DNA from: Streptomyces sp. NL15-2K
Lineage (GTDB): Bacteria; Actinomycetota; Actinomycetes; Streptomycetales; Streptomycetaceae
DNA length: 64,000 bases
Direction of reading: 5' to 3'
NCBI RefSeq assembly: GCF_030551255.1
Contig: NZ_CP130630.1
Coordinates: 3,763,501 to 3,827,500 of the forward strand
The notes under the pieces were generated by a model that saw only the letters and a list, made by a program, of their open reading frames with translations, searched no databases and was not told the origin of the DNA. Shown piece after piece: positions 51,173 through 60,401 of this stretch. Positions within the stretch are counted from its first letter, which is position 1. Every line of letters starts with the position of its first letter. Made by a program: the position numbers and the translations under genes.

Positions 51173-52699
51173 TCAGACCTCCATCCCGCCCTTGATCGAC
51201 CGCCACGCCTCCGGCAGCGCCGCCTCGACCAGCTCGGCCCGCCGTTCCTCGTGCCCGTACAGCACCCCGTACGTGAACGCGCTCTCCCCGGCCGCATGCG
51301 CCTGACCTGCCAGGTCGCGCAGGGCCTCGCGGGTCATCACGCTGTCCTGGTGGTCGCCGAGCAGGCCTTGGAGGGATTTCATCGACCTCAGCAGATCGAT
51401 GGCGTGCTCCCCGAGGGCCCGGGTGGCCGCCTCCGCCGCGTACCGCGTCCGCTTGGCCTTCTTGCGTGCCTCGTGCAGCGCGAGGTCGCGGTCCTGGCTG
51501 GGCGGCAGGACCACCGCCCGTTCGACGAGGACGGCCAGGGCCGCGAAGTCGTCCCGTACGGCCTTGCCGATCACCTTCGCCGGCTTTCCCGCGGCCGCCT
51601 TCAGCAGCGGCGGTTCGTCGACCAGCCCGTCCAAGGCCGTCAGCAGCTCCAGATACCTCTTTCCGTCCAGTACGGCGATCAGGCGCCGGCGCGATCCCCC
51701 GCGCCGGGCATGCGACCAGGTGCGCAGCCGGGTGCGGACCGGGCCGGACAGGAGGGTGCGGGGCAGTTCGTCGAGGGCGGCGGTCAGGCGGTCGGTGAGC
51801 ACCTCCTGGTCGCGGTCCACGCCCAGCTCGGCCGCGAGCCACTTCAGCTCCTCGCCGATCGGGTCGGTGACGGTCCGGTCGAGGACCTTCCGGTACGAGC
51901 GGAAGGCGCTGCGCATCCGGCGGGTGGCGACGCGCATGCGGTGCACGGAGTCGTACACGTCACGCCGTACGGCGGGGTCGAGCTCGACGATGGCGTCGCG
52001 CTGGGCGCGGATGTACGCGAGGACGTGGTCGCCGGCGGTCACGGGAGCCTGCGCGACCGGCGCCTGCCCAACCTGCGCCTTCTTCTTCCGCGGCTTCTTC
52101 TTCGGGGCCGTCTCCGCCAGTGCCCGCGCGAGCTTCGACGCCGATGCGGACGGCCGTACACCCGCTTTACGGAACCGTTTCTCCACCTTGTCGAGGAAGG
52201 CCGGGTCGCCGCCGTCGGCGAGTTCCACCTCGATCTCGGTCCACTGGACCGAGCCGCCCTCCCCGGTCAGCCGCTCCGCCTGTACGGCGTCCACGCTGAC
52301 CTCGGCGAGCAGCCGGCCCTCCGCGTCCACCAGGTCGCGCACATCGCGGTCGGAGCGGAGCCGGACCACGGGCGCCAGTTCGGCCTCCCGGACGCGGGAG
52401 CGGATCAGGCCGGCCAGGGTGCGCGGCAGGGTGTCGGAGAGGGGCGCCTGGATCTCGTCCCGCACGCCCGGGGCCACGGGGAACTTCAGATGCCAGCCGG
52501 CGTCCGATCCGCCGGTGCGGCGGCGCAGCGTGACCGAGGACGCGGCAAGGCGTTCGTCCGCGGTGTCGTAGTAGGTGGCGTCCAGATGAGCGACACCCTT
52601 GTCGACCACGGTCGCGACCCCGGCGACGCCGGTCAGGTCGGGCAGCCCGCTCTCGTCGGACTCGTACTTCCGCTCGATCTCACGCTTCGTGTCCGCCAT
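51173..52699 (-). CDS. CYTH-CHAD domain protein
   Basis: 508 aa. Residues 1-205 are a CYTH domain: EIERKYESDES at the start and alternating charged strands (YYDTADERLAASSVTLRRRT, WHLKFPVAPG) that form the triphosphate tunnel. After a lysine-rich linker, residues about 225-500 are a CHAD domain with VHRMRVATRRMRSAFRSYRK and HEARKKAKRTRYAAEAATRA, conserved His/Arg/Lys that bind polyphosphate. Such proteins bind or hydrolyse inorganic polyphosphate or triphosphate. It lies between rodA and the radical SAM gene. Confidence 0.92.
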   Translation of the reverse strand: MADTKREIERKYESDESGLPDLTGVAGVATVVDKGVAHLDATYYDTADERLAASSVTLRRRTGGSDAGWHLKFPVAPGVRDEIQAPLSDTLPRTLAGLIRSRVREAELAPVVRLRSDRDVRDLVDAEGRLLAEVSVDAVQAERLTGEGGSVQWTEIEVELADGGDPAFLDKVEKRFRKAGVRPSASASKLARALAETAPKKKPRKKKAQVGQAPVAQAPVTAGDHVLAYIRAQRDAIVELDPAVRRDVYDSVHRMRVATRRMRSAFRSYRKVLDRTVTDPIGEELKWLAAELGVDRDQEVLTDRLTAALDELPRTLLSGPVRTRLRTWSHARRGGSRRRLIAVLDGKRYLELLTALDGLVDEPPLLKAAAGKPAKVIGKAVRDDFAALAVLVERAVVLPPSQDRDLALHEARKKAKRTRYAAEAATRALGEHAIDLLRSMKSLQGLLGDHQDSVMTREALRDLAGQAHAAGESAFTYGVLYGHEERRAELVEAALPEAWRSIKGGMEV

Positions 52700-52806
52700 G
52701 AGGTGAATCTAGTGGGAGTCGCGGCGAGATGGCAGGGGCAACTGTGCGTGAATCCCAGGGGAACCCAAGGAAACGCAGGGAAAACAGGAGATAACCGGAA
52801 GTACCG

Positions 52807-54006
52807 CTACGCCGACATCGGCCGTTGCACCCGGATCGACTGCAACAACCCCACGGCCACCCACACCGCGAACATCGAGGACCCGCCGTACGACACGAAC
52901 GGCAGCGGAAGGCCCGTGACCGGCATGATGCCGAGCGTCATGCCGATGTTCTCGAAGGACTGGAAGGCGAACCACGCCACGATCCCGGCGGCGACGATCG
53001 TGCCGTACAGCTCGGTCGTCTCGCGGGCGATGCGGCAGGCGCGCCACAGCACCACGCCCAGGAGAAGGATGATCAGGCCAGCTCCGACGAAGCCCAGTTC
53101 CTCTCCCGCGACCGTGAACACGAAGTCCGTCTGCTGTTCCGGCACGAACTGGCCGGTCGTCTGCGAGCCCTGGAACAGCCCGGAGCCCGTCAGCCCGCCC
53201 GAGCCGATCGCGATGCGCGCCTGGTTGGTGTTGTAGCCGACGCCGGCGGGGTCGAGGCTGGGGTTGGCGAAGGCCGCGAAGCGGGCGATCTGGTAGTCGT
53301 CGAGGATGTGCAGCTGCCAGCCGGCGATCGCGCCGATCGCGCCGGCGCCCAGCAGGCCGAACACCCAGCGGTTGGTGGCGCCGGAGGCGAGCAGCACGCC
53401 CAGCACGATGATGACCATCACCATGACCGACCCGAGGTCGGGCATGAGCATCACGATCAGCATCGGGACGGCGGCAAGTCCCAGCGCCTGCAGCACCGTT
53501 CGGTGGTCCGGGTACGGCTTGTCGCCCGCGTCCACTCGCGCGGCGAGCAGCATCGCCATGCCCAGGATGATCGTGATCTTCACGAACTCCGAGGGCTGGA
53601 GGGAGAATCCGCCCCCGATCTGGATCCACGAGTGGGCGCCGTTGACGGTGGACCCGAGCGGGGTCAGCACCAGCAGGATCAGGAAGACCGAGATGCCGTA
53701 CAGGATCGGCACAGCCGTGCGCAGGGTGCGGTGGCCGAGCCAGACCGTGCCCACCATCAGGGCGAACCCGATGCCGGTGTTCAGGATGTGCCGGACCAGG
53801 AAGTAGTACGGATCGCCCTGGTTGATCTCGGTGCGGTTGCGGGTCGCGGAGAAGACGAGCAGCGAGCCGAGCCCGGAGAGCGCCAGCGCGGCCAGCAGTA
53901 TCGGCCAGTCCAGCCGGCGGGCGACCGAGTCGCGGGCGAACAGGCGGGTCCAGCCCGCGGGCCGGGGTCCGTATCCGGGTACCTGGAAGCTGTTGACGCC
54001 GGTCAT
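52807..54006 (-). CDS. rodA: SEDS glycosyltransferase RodA (sporulation-type, Sfr-like)
   Basis: 399 aa with about ten membrane helices. DWPILLAALALSGLGSLLVF, GGGFSLQPSEFVKITIILGM, DLGSVMVMVIIVLGVLLASG and MPVTGLPLPFVSYGGSSMFA are the SEDS signature regions. RodA polymerises lipid II into glycan strands together with a class B PBP. Its ATG overlaps the PBP2 stop (ATGA 54003-54006). In Streptomyces the RodA homologue of this cluster works mainly in spore wall synthesis. The 107-nt gap after it has AGGGAAAAC-type repeats. Confidence 0.95.
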   Translation of the reverse strand: MTGVNSFQVPGYGPRPAGWTRLFARDSVARRLDWPILLAALALSGLGSLLVFSATRNRTEINQGDPYYFLVRHILNTGIGFALMVGTVWLGHRTLRTAVPILYGISVFLILLVLTPLGSTVNGAHSWIQIGGGFSLQPSEFVKITIILGMAMLLAARVDAGDKPYPDHRTVLQALGLAAVPMLIVMLMPDLGSVMVMVIIVLGVLLASGATNRWVFGLLGAGAIGAIAGWQLHILDDYQIARFAAFANPSLDPAGVGYNTNQARIAIGSGGLTGSGLFQGSQTTGQFVPEQQTDFVFTVAGEELGFVGAGLIILLLGVVLWRACRIARETTELYGTIVAAGIVAWFAFQSFENIGMTLGIMPVTGLPLPFVSYGGSSMFAVWVAVGLLQSIRVQRPMSA

Positions 54007-56255
54007 GTGAGCATCCTCCGGCTCCCCCTCTTGCGCGGCCGTCGCCGTGTGTTCCGGTTCCCCGTCGGGGGCGTCGTCACGGTCGCCGCCTGTTGCTGTC
54101 CGTCCTGCTCGGCCGTGCCCTTCTGGGTGGCCCGCTGGTCCTTCGCCGGGTCCTTGGGCACCTTGGGGGCCTTGATCGTCCCGTCCGTCTGGACCTTCGG
54201 CAGTGCCGCCTCGGGCCTCGGCAGCAGCGCGTTCTTCGGGTTGATCGCGCCGTCGTCGGACACGCCGTACAGCGCGTCGTAGATGTTGCGGACCGCGGGA
54301 CCCGACGCACCGGAGCCCGTACCACCCTGCGAGATCGTCATCACGACCGTGTAGTCCTTGGTGTACGTGGCGAACCACGACGTCGTCTGCTTGCCGTAGA
54401 CCTCCGCGGTACCGGTCTTGGCGTGCATCGGGATCTTGTCCTGCGGCCAGCCGACCTGCGCGAACCGCCAGGCGGCGGTACCGCGGGTGGCAACGCCGGC
54501 GAGGGCGTCGTCCATCTCGGCCAGCGTCTGCCTGCTTATGGGCAGCTTGCCGTGCGCCTTGGGCTTGATCTCGGTGACGTTCTTGCCGTCGTTGCTGATG
54601 ACCGCCTTGCCGACGGAGGGGTCGTAGAGGGTGCCGCCGTTGGCGATGGCGCCGTAGATGGTGGCCATCTGGATGGGGGTGACGAGGGTGTCGCCCTGTC
54701 CGATGGAGTAGTTGACGGAGTCACCGGCGCGCAGCCGGTTGCCTTCGAGGCAGTTCTCGTAGGCGATGCGCTCGGCGTAGCCGCCGTCCTTCTTGCCGGT
54801 CTTGCACCAGGCGTCCTTGTTGGCCTTCCAGTAGTTCTGCTTCCACTGGCGGTCGGGGATGCGGCCGGTGACCTCGTTGGGCAGGTCGATGCCGGTCTCG
54901 GCGCCGAGGCCGAACTGGTGGGCGGTCTTGTAGAACCAGTCGTTGGGGTGCTTCTTCGGCTTGGAGCCGCCGTCCCGCTTCCACTCCTCGTGGGAGAGCC
55001 GGTAGAAGACGGTGTCGCAGGAGACCTCCAGGGCGCGGCCGAGGCTGATCGGGCCGTACCCCTTGGACTCGAAGTTCTTGAAGACCTGGCCGCCGAGGGA
55101 GTACGAGCTGGAGCATTCGTAGGGGCCGTCGAAGGAGTAGCCCGCGTTGATGGCGGCGGCCGTCGGGACCACCTTGAAGATGGAGCCGGGCGCCGACTGG
55201 CCCTGGATCGCGCGGTTCAGCAGCGGGTAGTTGGAGTCCTTGCCGGTGAGCTTGGCGTAGTCCTTGGCGGAGATGCCGCCGACCCAGGCGTTCGGGTCGT
55301 ACGCAGGGTTGGACGCCATGGCGACGACGCGGCCGGTCTTGGCCTCCATCACCACGACCGCGCCGGAGTCGGCCTTGTAGTTGGTGCCGGTGTTCCGGTC
55401 CATCTGCTTGCGCGCCTCCTTCATCGCCTCGTTCAGCTCGTACTCGGCGACGCGCTGCACGCGTGCGTCGATGCTGGTGACGAGAGTGGAGCCGGGCTGG
55501 GCGGGGTCGGGCTTGGCCTGGCCGATGACGCGGCCGAGGTTGTCGACCTCGTAGCGGGTGACGCCGGCCTTGCCGCGCAGCTCCTTGTCGTACTGGCGTT
55601 CAAGGCCGGAGCGGCCGACCTGGTCGGAGCGCAGGTAGGGCGAGTCGGTGTGCTGCGCCTTGGTGATCTCCTCGTCGGTGACCGGCGAGAGGTAGCCGAG
55701 GACCTGGGCGGTGTTGGCCTCGCCGGGGCTCGGGTAGCGGCGCACGGCCTGCGGCTCGGCGGTGATGCCGGGGAAGTCCTCGGCCCGCTCGCGGATCTGC
55801 AGGGCCTGCTTGGGGGTGGCCTCGTCGGTGATGGGGATGGGCTGGTACGGCGAGCCGTTCCAGCAGGGCTGCGGCGTCTTGGCGTCGCACAGCCGGACCT
55901 TCTCCTGGACCTCCTTGGGCGTCATGCCCAGCACGCCGGCCAGCTTGGCGAGGACGGCCTCGCCGTCGTCCTTCATCTTCAGCAGGTCGGTGCGGGAGGC
56001 GGAGACGACGAGGCGGGTCTCGTTGTCGGCGAGGGGCACTCCGCGCGCGTCCAGGATCGAGCCGCGTACCGCGGGATCCACGACCTGCTGGACGTGGTTG
56101 CCGGACGCCTCCTTGGCGTACGCGTCGCCCTCGCGGATCTGGAGGTACCACAGGCGCCCGAAGAGGGTACCGAGCAGGGAGAGGACGAGGATCTGGATGA
56201 CGATGAGCCGGATCTGGACCCGTGGGGTCCGGCCGGTCTCGGGGATGTTGGTCAC
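54003..56255 (-). CDS. mrdA: Penicillin-binding protein 2 (class B transpeptidase)
   Basis: 750 aa. One N-terminal membrane helix (LIVIQILVLSLLGTLFGRLW), the dimerisation domain beginning RGSILDARGVPLADNETRLV, and the transpeptidase domain with the active serine in GSIFK near residue 358, the middle motif region DSVNYSIGQGDT, and KTGTAEV near 608. The C-terminal 80 residues are a Pro/Lys/Thr-rich and Arg-rich tail. It crosslinks peptidoglycan with RodA. It follows mreD after about 120 nt. Confidence 0.95.
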   Translation of the reverse strand: MTNIPETGRTPRVQIRLIVIQILVLSLLGTLFGRLWYLQIREGDAYAKEASGNHVQQVVDPAVRGSILDARGVPLADNETRLVVSASRTDLLKMKDDGEAVLAKLAGVLGMTPKEVQEKVRLCDAKTPQPCWNGSPYQPIPITDEATPKQALQIRERAEDFPGITAEPQAVRRYPSPGEANTAQVLGYLSPVTDEEITKAQHTDSPYLRSDQVGRSGLERQYDKELRGKAGVTRYEVDNLGRVIGQAKPDPAQPGSTLVTSIDARVQRVAEYELNEAMKEARKQMDRNTGTNYKADSGAVVVMEAKTGRVVAMASNPAYDPNAWVGGISAKDYAKLTGKDSNYPLLNRAIQGQSAPGSIFKVVPTAAAINAGYSFDGPYECSSSYSLGGQVFKNFESKGYGPISLGRALEVSCDTVFYRLSHEEWKRDGGSKPKKHPNDWFYKTAHQFGLGAETGIDLPNEVTGRIPDRQWKQNYWKANKDAWCKTGKKDGGYAERIAYENCLEGNRLRAGDSVNYSIGQGDTLVTPIQMATIYGAIANGGTLYDPSVGKAVISNDGKNVTEIKPKAHGKLPISRQTLAEMDDALAGVATRGTAAWRFAQVGWPQDKIPMHAKTGTAEVYGKQTTSWFATYTKDYTVVMTISQGGTGSGASGPAVRNIYDALYGVSDDGAINPKNALLPRPEAALPKVQTDGTIKAPKVPKDPAKDQRATQKGTAEQDGQQQAATVTTPPTGNRNTRRRPRKRGSRRMLT

Positions 56256-56374
56256 TGCTGCTGCCTCCCCCTCTCAGTGTGTGTATGTGTCGCTTGTATG
56301 CGTCATATGTGCATGTGTCATATACGACGAACCTGTGAGGCCTTGAGGCCGTACGGCGGCCGACTCCCCCGCTC

Positions 56375-57055
56375 TCACAGCCGCTTGACCCCCTTGATGC
56401 GGCCGGCGCGGGCCGTGCGGGCCCGGGCGGCCTTCACCTTCAGCCCACCGAGGCCGCCGCGCTGGCCGCCGATCCGCAGACCCGTGCCGCCGGAGAGCCA
56501 GCCCGAGGAGATGTCGGGTTTCTTCGCGGAGGAGGTGGTGTCGGCGAGCGGATCGTTCTCCGCGCGCCGGGCCAGCGCCATGATCCCGGGGACGACGAAC
56601 GGGGCGAGCAGCAGGTCGTACAGCGCGGCCGTGAACAGCAGGCTGCCGAGGCCGACATGGCGGGCGGCGGTGTCGCCGACGAGGGCGCCGACACCGGCGT
56701 ACAGCAGGGTGGAGCCGATGGCGGCGGCGACCACGACGAGCATGGGGCCGGTGGCGGACTTCAGGCGCCCGTTCTCCGGTTTGATCAGCCCGGCGGCATA
56801 GCCGATGACGCTGAGCACGAGGGCGTAGCGGCCGGCGGCGTGGTCGGCGGGCGGGGCGAGGTCGGCGAGCAGACCGGCGCCGAAGCCGACGAGGGCGCCG
56901 CCCACATGGCCGTAGACCATGGCGAGGCCGAGGACGGTGAGCAGCAGCAGGTCGGGGACGGCGCCGGGGAGGTGCAGGCGGGCGAGGACGCTCACCTGGA
57001 GGACCAGGGCGACGACGATCAGGGACGTGGACAGCAGGATCCGGTTGACGCGCAT
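56375..57055 (-). CDS. mreD: Rod shape-determining protein MreD
   Basis: 226 aa with five to six membrane helices (LLSTSLIVVALVLQVSVLAR, LLLLTVLGLAMVYGHVGGAL, YDLLLAPFVVPGIMALARRA) and a long basic C-terminal tail that ordinary MreD proteins lack. MreD links MreC to the elongation machinery in the membrane. It starts 12 nt after mreC. Confidence 0.92.
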   Translation of the reverse strand: MRVNRILLSTSLIVVALVLQVSVLARLHLPGAVPDLLLLTVLGLAMVYGHVGGALVGFGAGLLADLAPPADHAAGRYALVLSVIGYAAGLIKPENGRLKSATGPMLVVVAAAIGSTLLYAGVGALVGDTAARHVGLGSLLFTAALYDLLLAPFVVPGIMALARRAENDPLADTTSSAKKPDISSGWLSGGTGLRIGGQRGGLGGLKVKAARARTARAGRIKGVKRL

Positions 57056-57067
57056 GGGCTACAGCTC

Positions 57068-58021
57068 CTACTGCTCTTGCTCTGGCGGGATCTGGCCGTC
57101 GACCGGCGCCTCGGCGGACGGGGTCGCGGTCACCGTCACGGTCGGGGTGGGGGTCGGCCTGGGCTTGTCGGGCAGCACCGTGTCGCGCGGGTCCTGCTTC
57201 GGGGCCTCGACGACGACACCGACGATGTCGAGCTTGGTGAAGCTGACGTACGGCGTGACGTAGAGGGTGCGGGTGAGGTCGCCGCCGGAGGGGTCGACGC
57301 GGGAGACCACGCCGACGGGCACGCCGGGTACGAAGGGCTTGTCGGCCTGCGAGCCGAAGGTGACGAGGCGGTCGCCCTTCTTGATCTCGGCCTTGCCGTT
57401 GAGGAGTTCGACGCGCAGTGGGCGGTCGCCCTGTCCGGAGGCGAAGCCGAGTTCGTCGCTGGCCTCCATCCGGGTGCCGACGGTGAAGTCGGGGTCGCTG
57501 GCGAGCAGGACGGTCGCGGTGTTGGGGCCGACGGTGGTCACGCGCCCGACGAGCCCGTCGCCGTTGAGGACGGTCATGTCGCGCTTGATGCCGTCGTTCG
57601 CCCCGATGTCGATGGTGACGGTCCAGGAGAAGCCCTGGGCCGCTCCTATCGCGATGACCTCGGCGCCCTTGATGCCGTACTGGCCTCTGCCCGCGATCTT
57701 CAGCATCTTGTCGAGCTGGGCGAGGCGGGAGCGGTTGCGGTCGTCGCTGCCGAGTTTCGCCTCGAGGGCCGCGTTCTCCTTCTCCAGCTCCGCGAGCCGG
57801 TCGTGGCGTTCGCCGGAGTCACGGATGGCGGATACGGCGTTGCCGACCGGGTCGACCGCGGCCGACATCCCGTCCTCGATCGGGCCGAAGACGGTGGCCG
57901 CGCCCTGGCGGGCACCGTCGACCGGTGAGTCCTCCCCGCCGCGGATGTCCACCGTGATCAGCGCGAACGCGACGGCGACCAGCAGCACCAGGAGCAGCCG
58001 GCTCTCTCGTGTGTCCCTCAC
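57068..58021 (-). CDS. mreC: Rod shape-determining protein MreC
   Basis: 317 aa. One N-terminal helix (LLLVLLVAVAFALITVDIRG), a coiled coil (RHDRLAELEKENAALEAKLG), and the extracellular double beta-barrel (GVVSRVDPSGGDLTRTLYVT). The C terminus is Pro/Thr-rich. MreC joins MreB and PBP2 outside the membrane. GTG start at 58021; the region between mreB and mreC carries repeats of AGCTCCTRC. Confidence 0.93.
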   Translation of the reverse strand: MRDTRESRLLLVLLVAVAFALITVDIRGGEDSPVDGARQGAATVFGPIEDGMSAAVDPVGNAVSAIRDSGERHDRLAELEKENAALEAKLGSDDRNRSRLAQLDKMLKIAGRGQYGIKGAEVIAIGAAQGFSWTVTIDIGANDGIKRDMTVLNGDGLVGRVTTVGPNTATVLLASDPDFTVGTRMEASDELGFASGQGDRPLRVELLNGKAEIKKGDRLVTFGSQADKPFVPGVPVGVVSRVDPSGGDLTRTLYVTPYVSFTKLDIVGVVVEAPKQDPRDTVLPDKPRPTPTPTVTVTATPSAEAPVDGQIPPEQEQ

Positions 58022-58127
58022 GTGCGGCGGCCGTGCCCTTTCCTCGTAGGAGCTTCTTTTGTAGGAGCTTGTTCTGCCGGTTTTGCAGGAGCTCCTTTTG
58101 CCGGAGTTTATGACTCCATATCAACGA

Positions 58128-58163
58128 TCCGCCGTACGAGAGGGGATCATCTCGTACGGCGGA
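58128..58163 (-). terminator. Hairpin after mreB
   Basis: A perfect 13-bp stem (58128-58140 with 58151-58163), 15 nt after the mreB stop. It probably reduces transcription from mreB into mreC. Confidence 0.75.
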
Positions 58164-58177
58164 ATCGAAGAGTTACG

Positions 58178-59209
58178 TCATCTGCGCGGCTGGGCGTCCA
58201 GCACCTGCTGGAGCGCCTCGAACTCCTCGACGCACTTTCCGGAGCCGAGCGCCACGCTGTCCAGCGGGTCCTCGGCGATGTGGATCGGCATGCCGGTCTC
58301 GCGGCGCAGCCGCTCGTCGAGGCCGCGCAGCAGCGCTCCGCCGCCGGTCAGAACGATTCCTCGGTCCATGATGTCGCCGGACAGCTCCGGCGGGCACTTG
58401 TCGAGGGTGGTCTTGACGGCGTCGACGATGGCGTTGACGGGCTCCTCGATCGCCTTGCGGACTTCGGCGGCCGAGATCACGACGGTCTTGGGCAGCCCGG
58501 AGACGAGATCCCGGCCGCGGATTTCGGTGTGTTCGTCAGCGTCGAGGTCGTACGCCGAACCGATCGTGATCTTGATCTGTTCGGCCGTCCGCTCACCCAG
58601 CAGGAGGGAGTACTCCTTCTTGATGTGCTGGATGATCGCGTTGTCCAGTTCGTCGCCCGCGACACGGATGGACTGGGCGGTGACGATGCCGCCGAGGGAG
58701 ATGACCGCGACCTCCGTGGTGCCGCCGCCGATGTCCACCACCATGTTGCCCGTGGCCTCGTGGACCGGCAGGCCGGAGCCGATGGCCGCGGCCATGGGCT
58801 CCTCGATGATGTGCACCTGACGGGCGCCGGCCTGGGACGACGCCTCGATGACGGCGCGGCGCTCGACGCCCGTGATGCCGGAGGGCACACAGACGACGAC
58901 CCGCGGACGAGCCAGATACCGCCGCTTGTGGATCTTCAGGATGAAGTAGCGGAGCATCCGCTCGGTGATCTCGAAGTCGGCGATCACGCCGTCCTTCAGC
59001 GGACGTACGGCAACGATGTTGCCGGGCGTGCGCCCGATCATCTTCTTGGCTTCGGCGCCGACCGCGAGGATGCCACCGGTGTTGGTGTTGATCGCGACGA
59101 CGGACGGCTCGTTGAGTACGATCCCGCGACCCCTGACGTACACCAGCGTGTTGGCGGTCCCGAGGTCGACAGCCATGTCACGGCCGATGAACGACATTGA
59201 GTTCCCCAT
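58178..59209 (-). CDS. mreB: Rod shape-determining protein MreB
   Basis: 343 aa from ATG 59209 ([20 protein letters not shown]); the frame continues upstream to 59290 but the conserved start is here. Actin-fold ATP sites are visible: [33 protein letters not shown] and [13 protein letters not shown]. In Streptomyces MreB acts in spore wall formation rather than tip growth. Confidence 0.97.
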   Translation of the reverse strand: MGNSMSFIGRDMAVDLGTANTLVYVRGRGIVLNEPSVVAINTNTGGILAVGAEAKKMIGRTPGNIVAVRPLKDGVIADFEITERMLRYFILKIHKRRYLARPRVVVCVPSGITGVERRAVIEASSQAGARQVHIIEEPMAAAIGSGLPVHEATGNMVVDIGGGTTEVAVISLGGIVTAQSIRVAGDELDNAIIQHIKKEYSLLLGERTAEQIKITIGSAYDLDADEHTEIRGRDLVSGLPKTVVISAAEVRKAIEEPVNAIVDAVKTTLDKCPPELSGDIMDRGIVLTGGGALLRGLDERLRRETGMPIHIAEDPLDSVALGSGKCVEEFEALQQVLDAQPRR

Positions 59210-59369
59210 CAGGATTCGTCTGGCCTTCCTGGGAGCTTTTGAGGGCATTTCAGGTCGGCGAAGTGGGTGCGGTGACGTGAAGGCTTCCATCGTAGACGCG
59301 CCTGCACGAACACTGCGCGAGGGTCTTCGCCATTGTCAGCATGTGATGTACCGCCTCGCTTGTGGAGAC
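59210..59369 (-). promoter_or_regulatory. mreB upstream region
   Basis: 160 nt between the ndk terminators and mreB. It contains TACGAT (59289-59294, minus strand) as a possible -10; no convincing -35 is seen. It must hold the mreB promoter(s). Confidence 0.45.
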
Positions 59370-59404
59370 GTGCCATCGGGGGCACTCGTTCCCCCGATCG
59401 GCAC
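59370..59404 (-). terminator. Second hairpin downstream of ndk
   Basis: TCGGGGG (59376-59382) pairs with CCCCCGA (59391-59397), and GTGCC with GGCAC outside it. Confidence 0.55.
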
Positions 59405-59414
59405 GCATATGCCG

Positions 59415-59444
59415 AGGGACGGCCGACAACGTTCGGCCGTCCCT
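59415..59444 (-). terminator. ndk terminator
   Basis: A perfect 12-bp stem (59415-59426 with 59433-59444) with a 6-nt loop, 84 nt after the ndk stop; it is the first of two consecutive hairpins. Confidence 0.65.
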
Positions 59445-59528
59445 GGTCAGACGGGGGAGCGGTTTGACATCACGTCAGGAAAATTCCCGAGAAACGCCCG
59501 GGCGGGTCAGCGCCCTGCCCGACAGGAC

Positions 59529-59942
59529 CTAGGCCCGGCCGGGGAAGAAGATCTTCACCTCGCGCTCGGCGGACTCCTCGGAGTCGGAGGCGTGGATGAG
59601 GTTCTCGCGGACGATCACGCCGTAGTCGCCGCGGATGGAGCCGGGCGCGGCGGCGATCGGGTCGGTCGGGCCGGCGAGCACGCGCAGCCCCTCGATGACC
59701 CGCTCCCCCTCGACGATCATCGCCACGACCGGACCGGAGGCCATGAACTCCACCAGCGGCTCGTAGAAGGGCTTGCCCTTGTGCTCGCCGTAGTGCTGCT
59801 CCAGGGTGTCCTGGTCCAGGGTGCGCAGCTCCAGCGCGGTGATCTGCCAGCCGGCCTTGCGCTCGATACGGCTGATGATCTCGCCGGTCAGGCCACGACG
59901 AACGGCGTCGGGCTTGAGGAGGACGAGGGTGCGCTGGCTCAC
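59529..59942 (-). CDS. ndk: Nucleoside diphosphate kinase
   Basis: 137 aa, standard length. RTLVLLKPDAVRRGLTGEII at the start and the active-site histidine within NLIHASDSEESAEREV near residue 117. The enzyme balances NTP pools by phosphate exchange. Confidence 0.97.
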   Translation of the reverse strand: MSQRTLVLLKPDAVRRGLTGEIISRIERKAGWQITALELRTLDQDTLEQHYGEHKGKPFYEPLVEFMASGPVVAMIVEGERVIEGLRVLAGPTDPIAAAPGSIRGDYGVIVRENLIHASDSEESAEREVKIFFPGRA

Positions 59943-60035
59943 GACGAGCTCCTTCTGATCAAGGATGGTGCGGGATGCCCTGAGATTACAGGGCGTGTCC
60001 GGGTCCCTGTTACACAGCGTCAGATGCGGAGGGCG

Positions 60036-60392
60036 TCACGCGGGGTCGGGCGTCGAGGAGTCGGCCTGGGCGGCGAATCTCGCCTTCGCCTCGTCGATCT
60101 TCCGTCCGTAGTGCACGGACGCCCACCACAGGGCCGCGAAGACCGCCCCCAGGAAGAACATCGACGGGACGATGAAGCCCGAGGCGATCAGGGCCGCCTG
60201 GAGGGCCCAGCCGAGGGCGACGCCGCCGGGGCGGGTCACCATGCCGCACAGCAGCAGGCACAGGAACATGGCGATGCCGCTGACCGTCCACACCGTCGAC
60301 ATGGACAGGTCGGGATCCTTCATCGCGACCAGCCCGGCGAAACCGATGATGAAGAACTCGCCGATCAGGGTCGAAGCACAGAGCGTACGCAT
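60036..60392 (-). CDS. DUF4233-type small membrane protein
   Basis: 118 aa with four helices (LIGEFFIIGFAGLVAMKD, VSGIAMFLCLLLCGMV, LGWALQAALIASGFIVPSMF, FLGAVFAALWWASVHYG) and a charged end. It lies 9 nt after folC, as DUF4233 proteins do in actinobacteria, so it is probably in the folC operon. Function unknown. Confidence 0.82.
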   Translation of the reverse strand: MRTLCASTLIGEFFIIGFAGLVAMKDPDLSMSTVWTVSGIAMFLCLLLCGMVTRPGGVALGWALQAALIASGFIVPSMFFLGAVFAALWWASVHYGRKIDEAKARFAAQADSSTPDPA

Positions 60393-60401
60393 GGTCGAGT
60401 C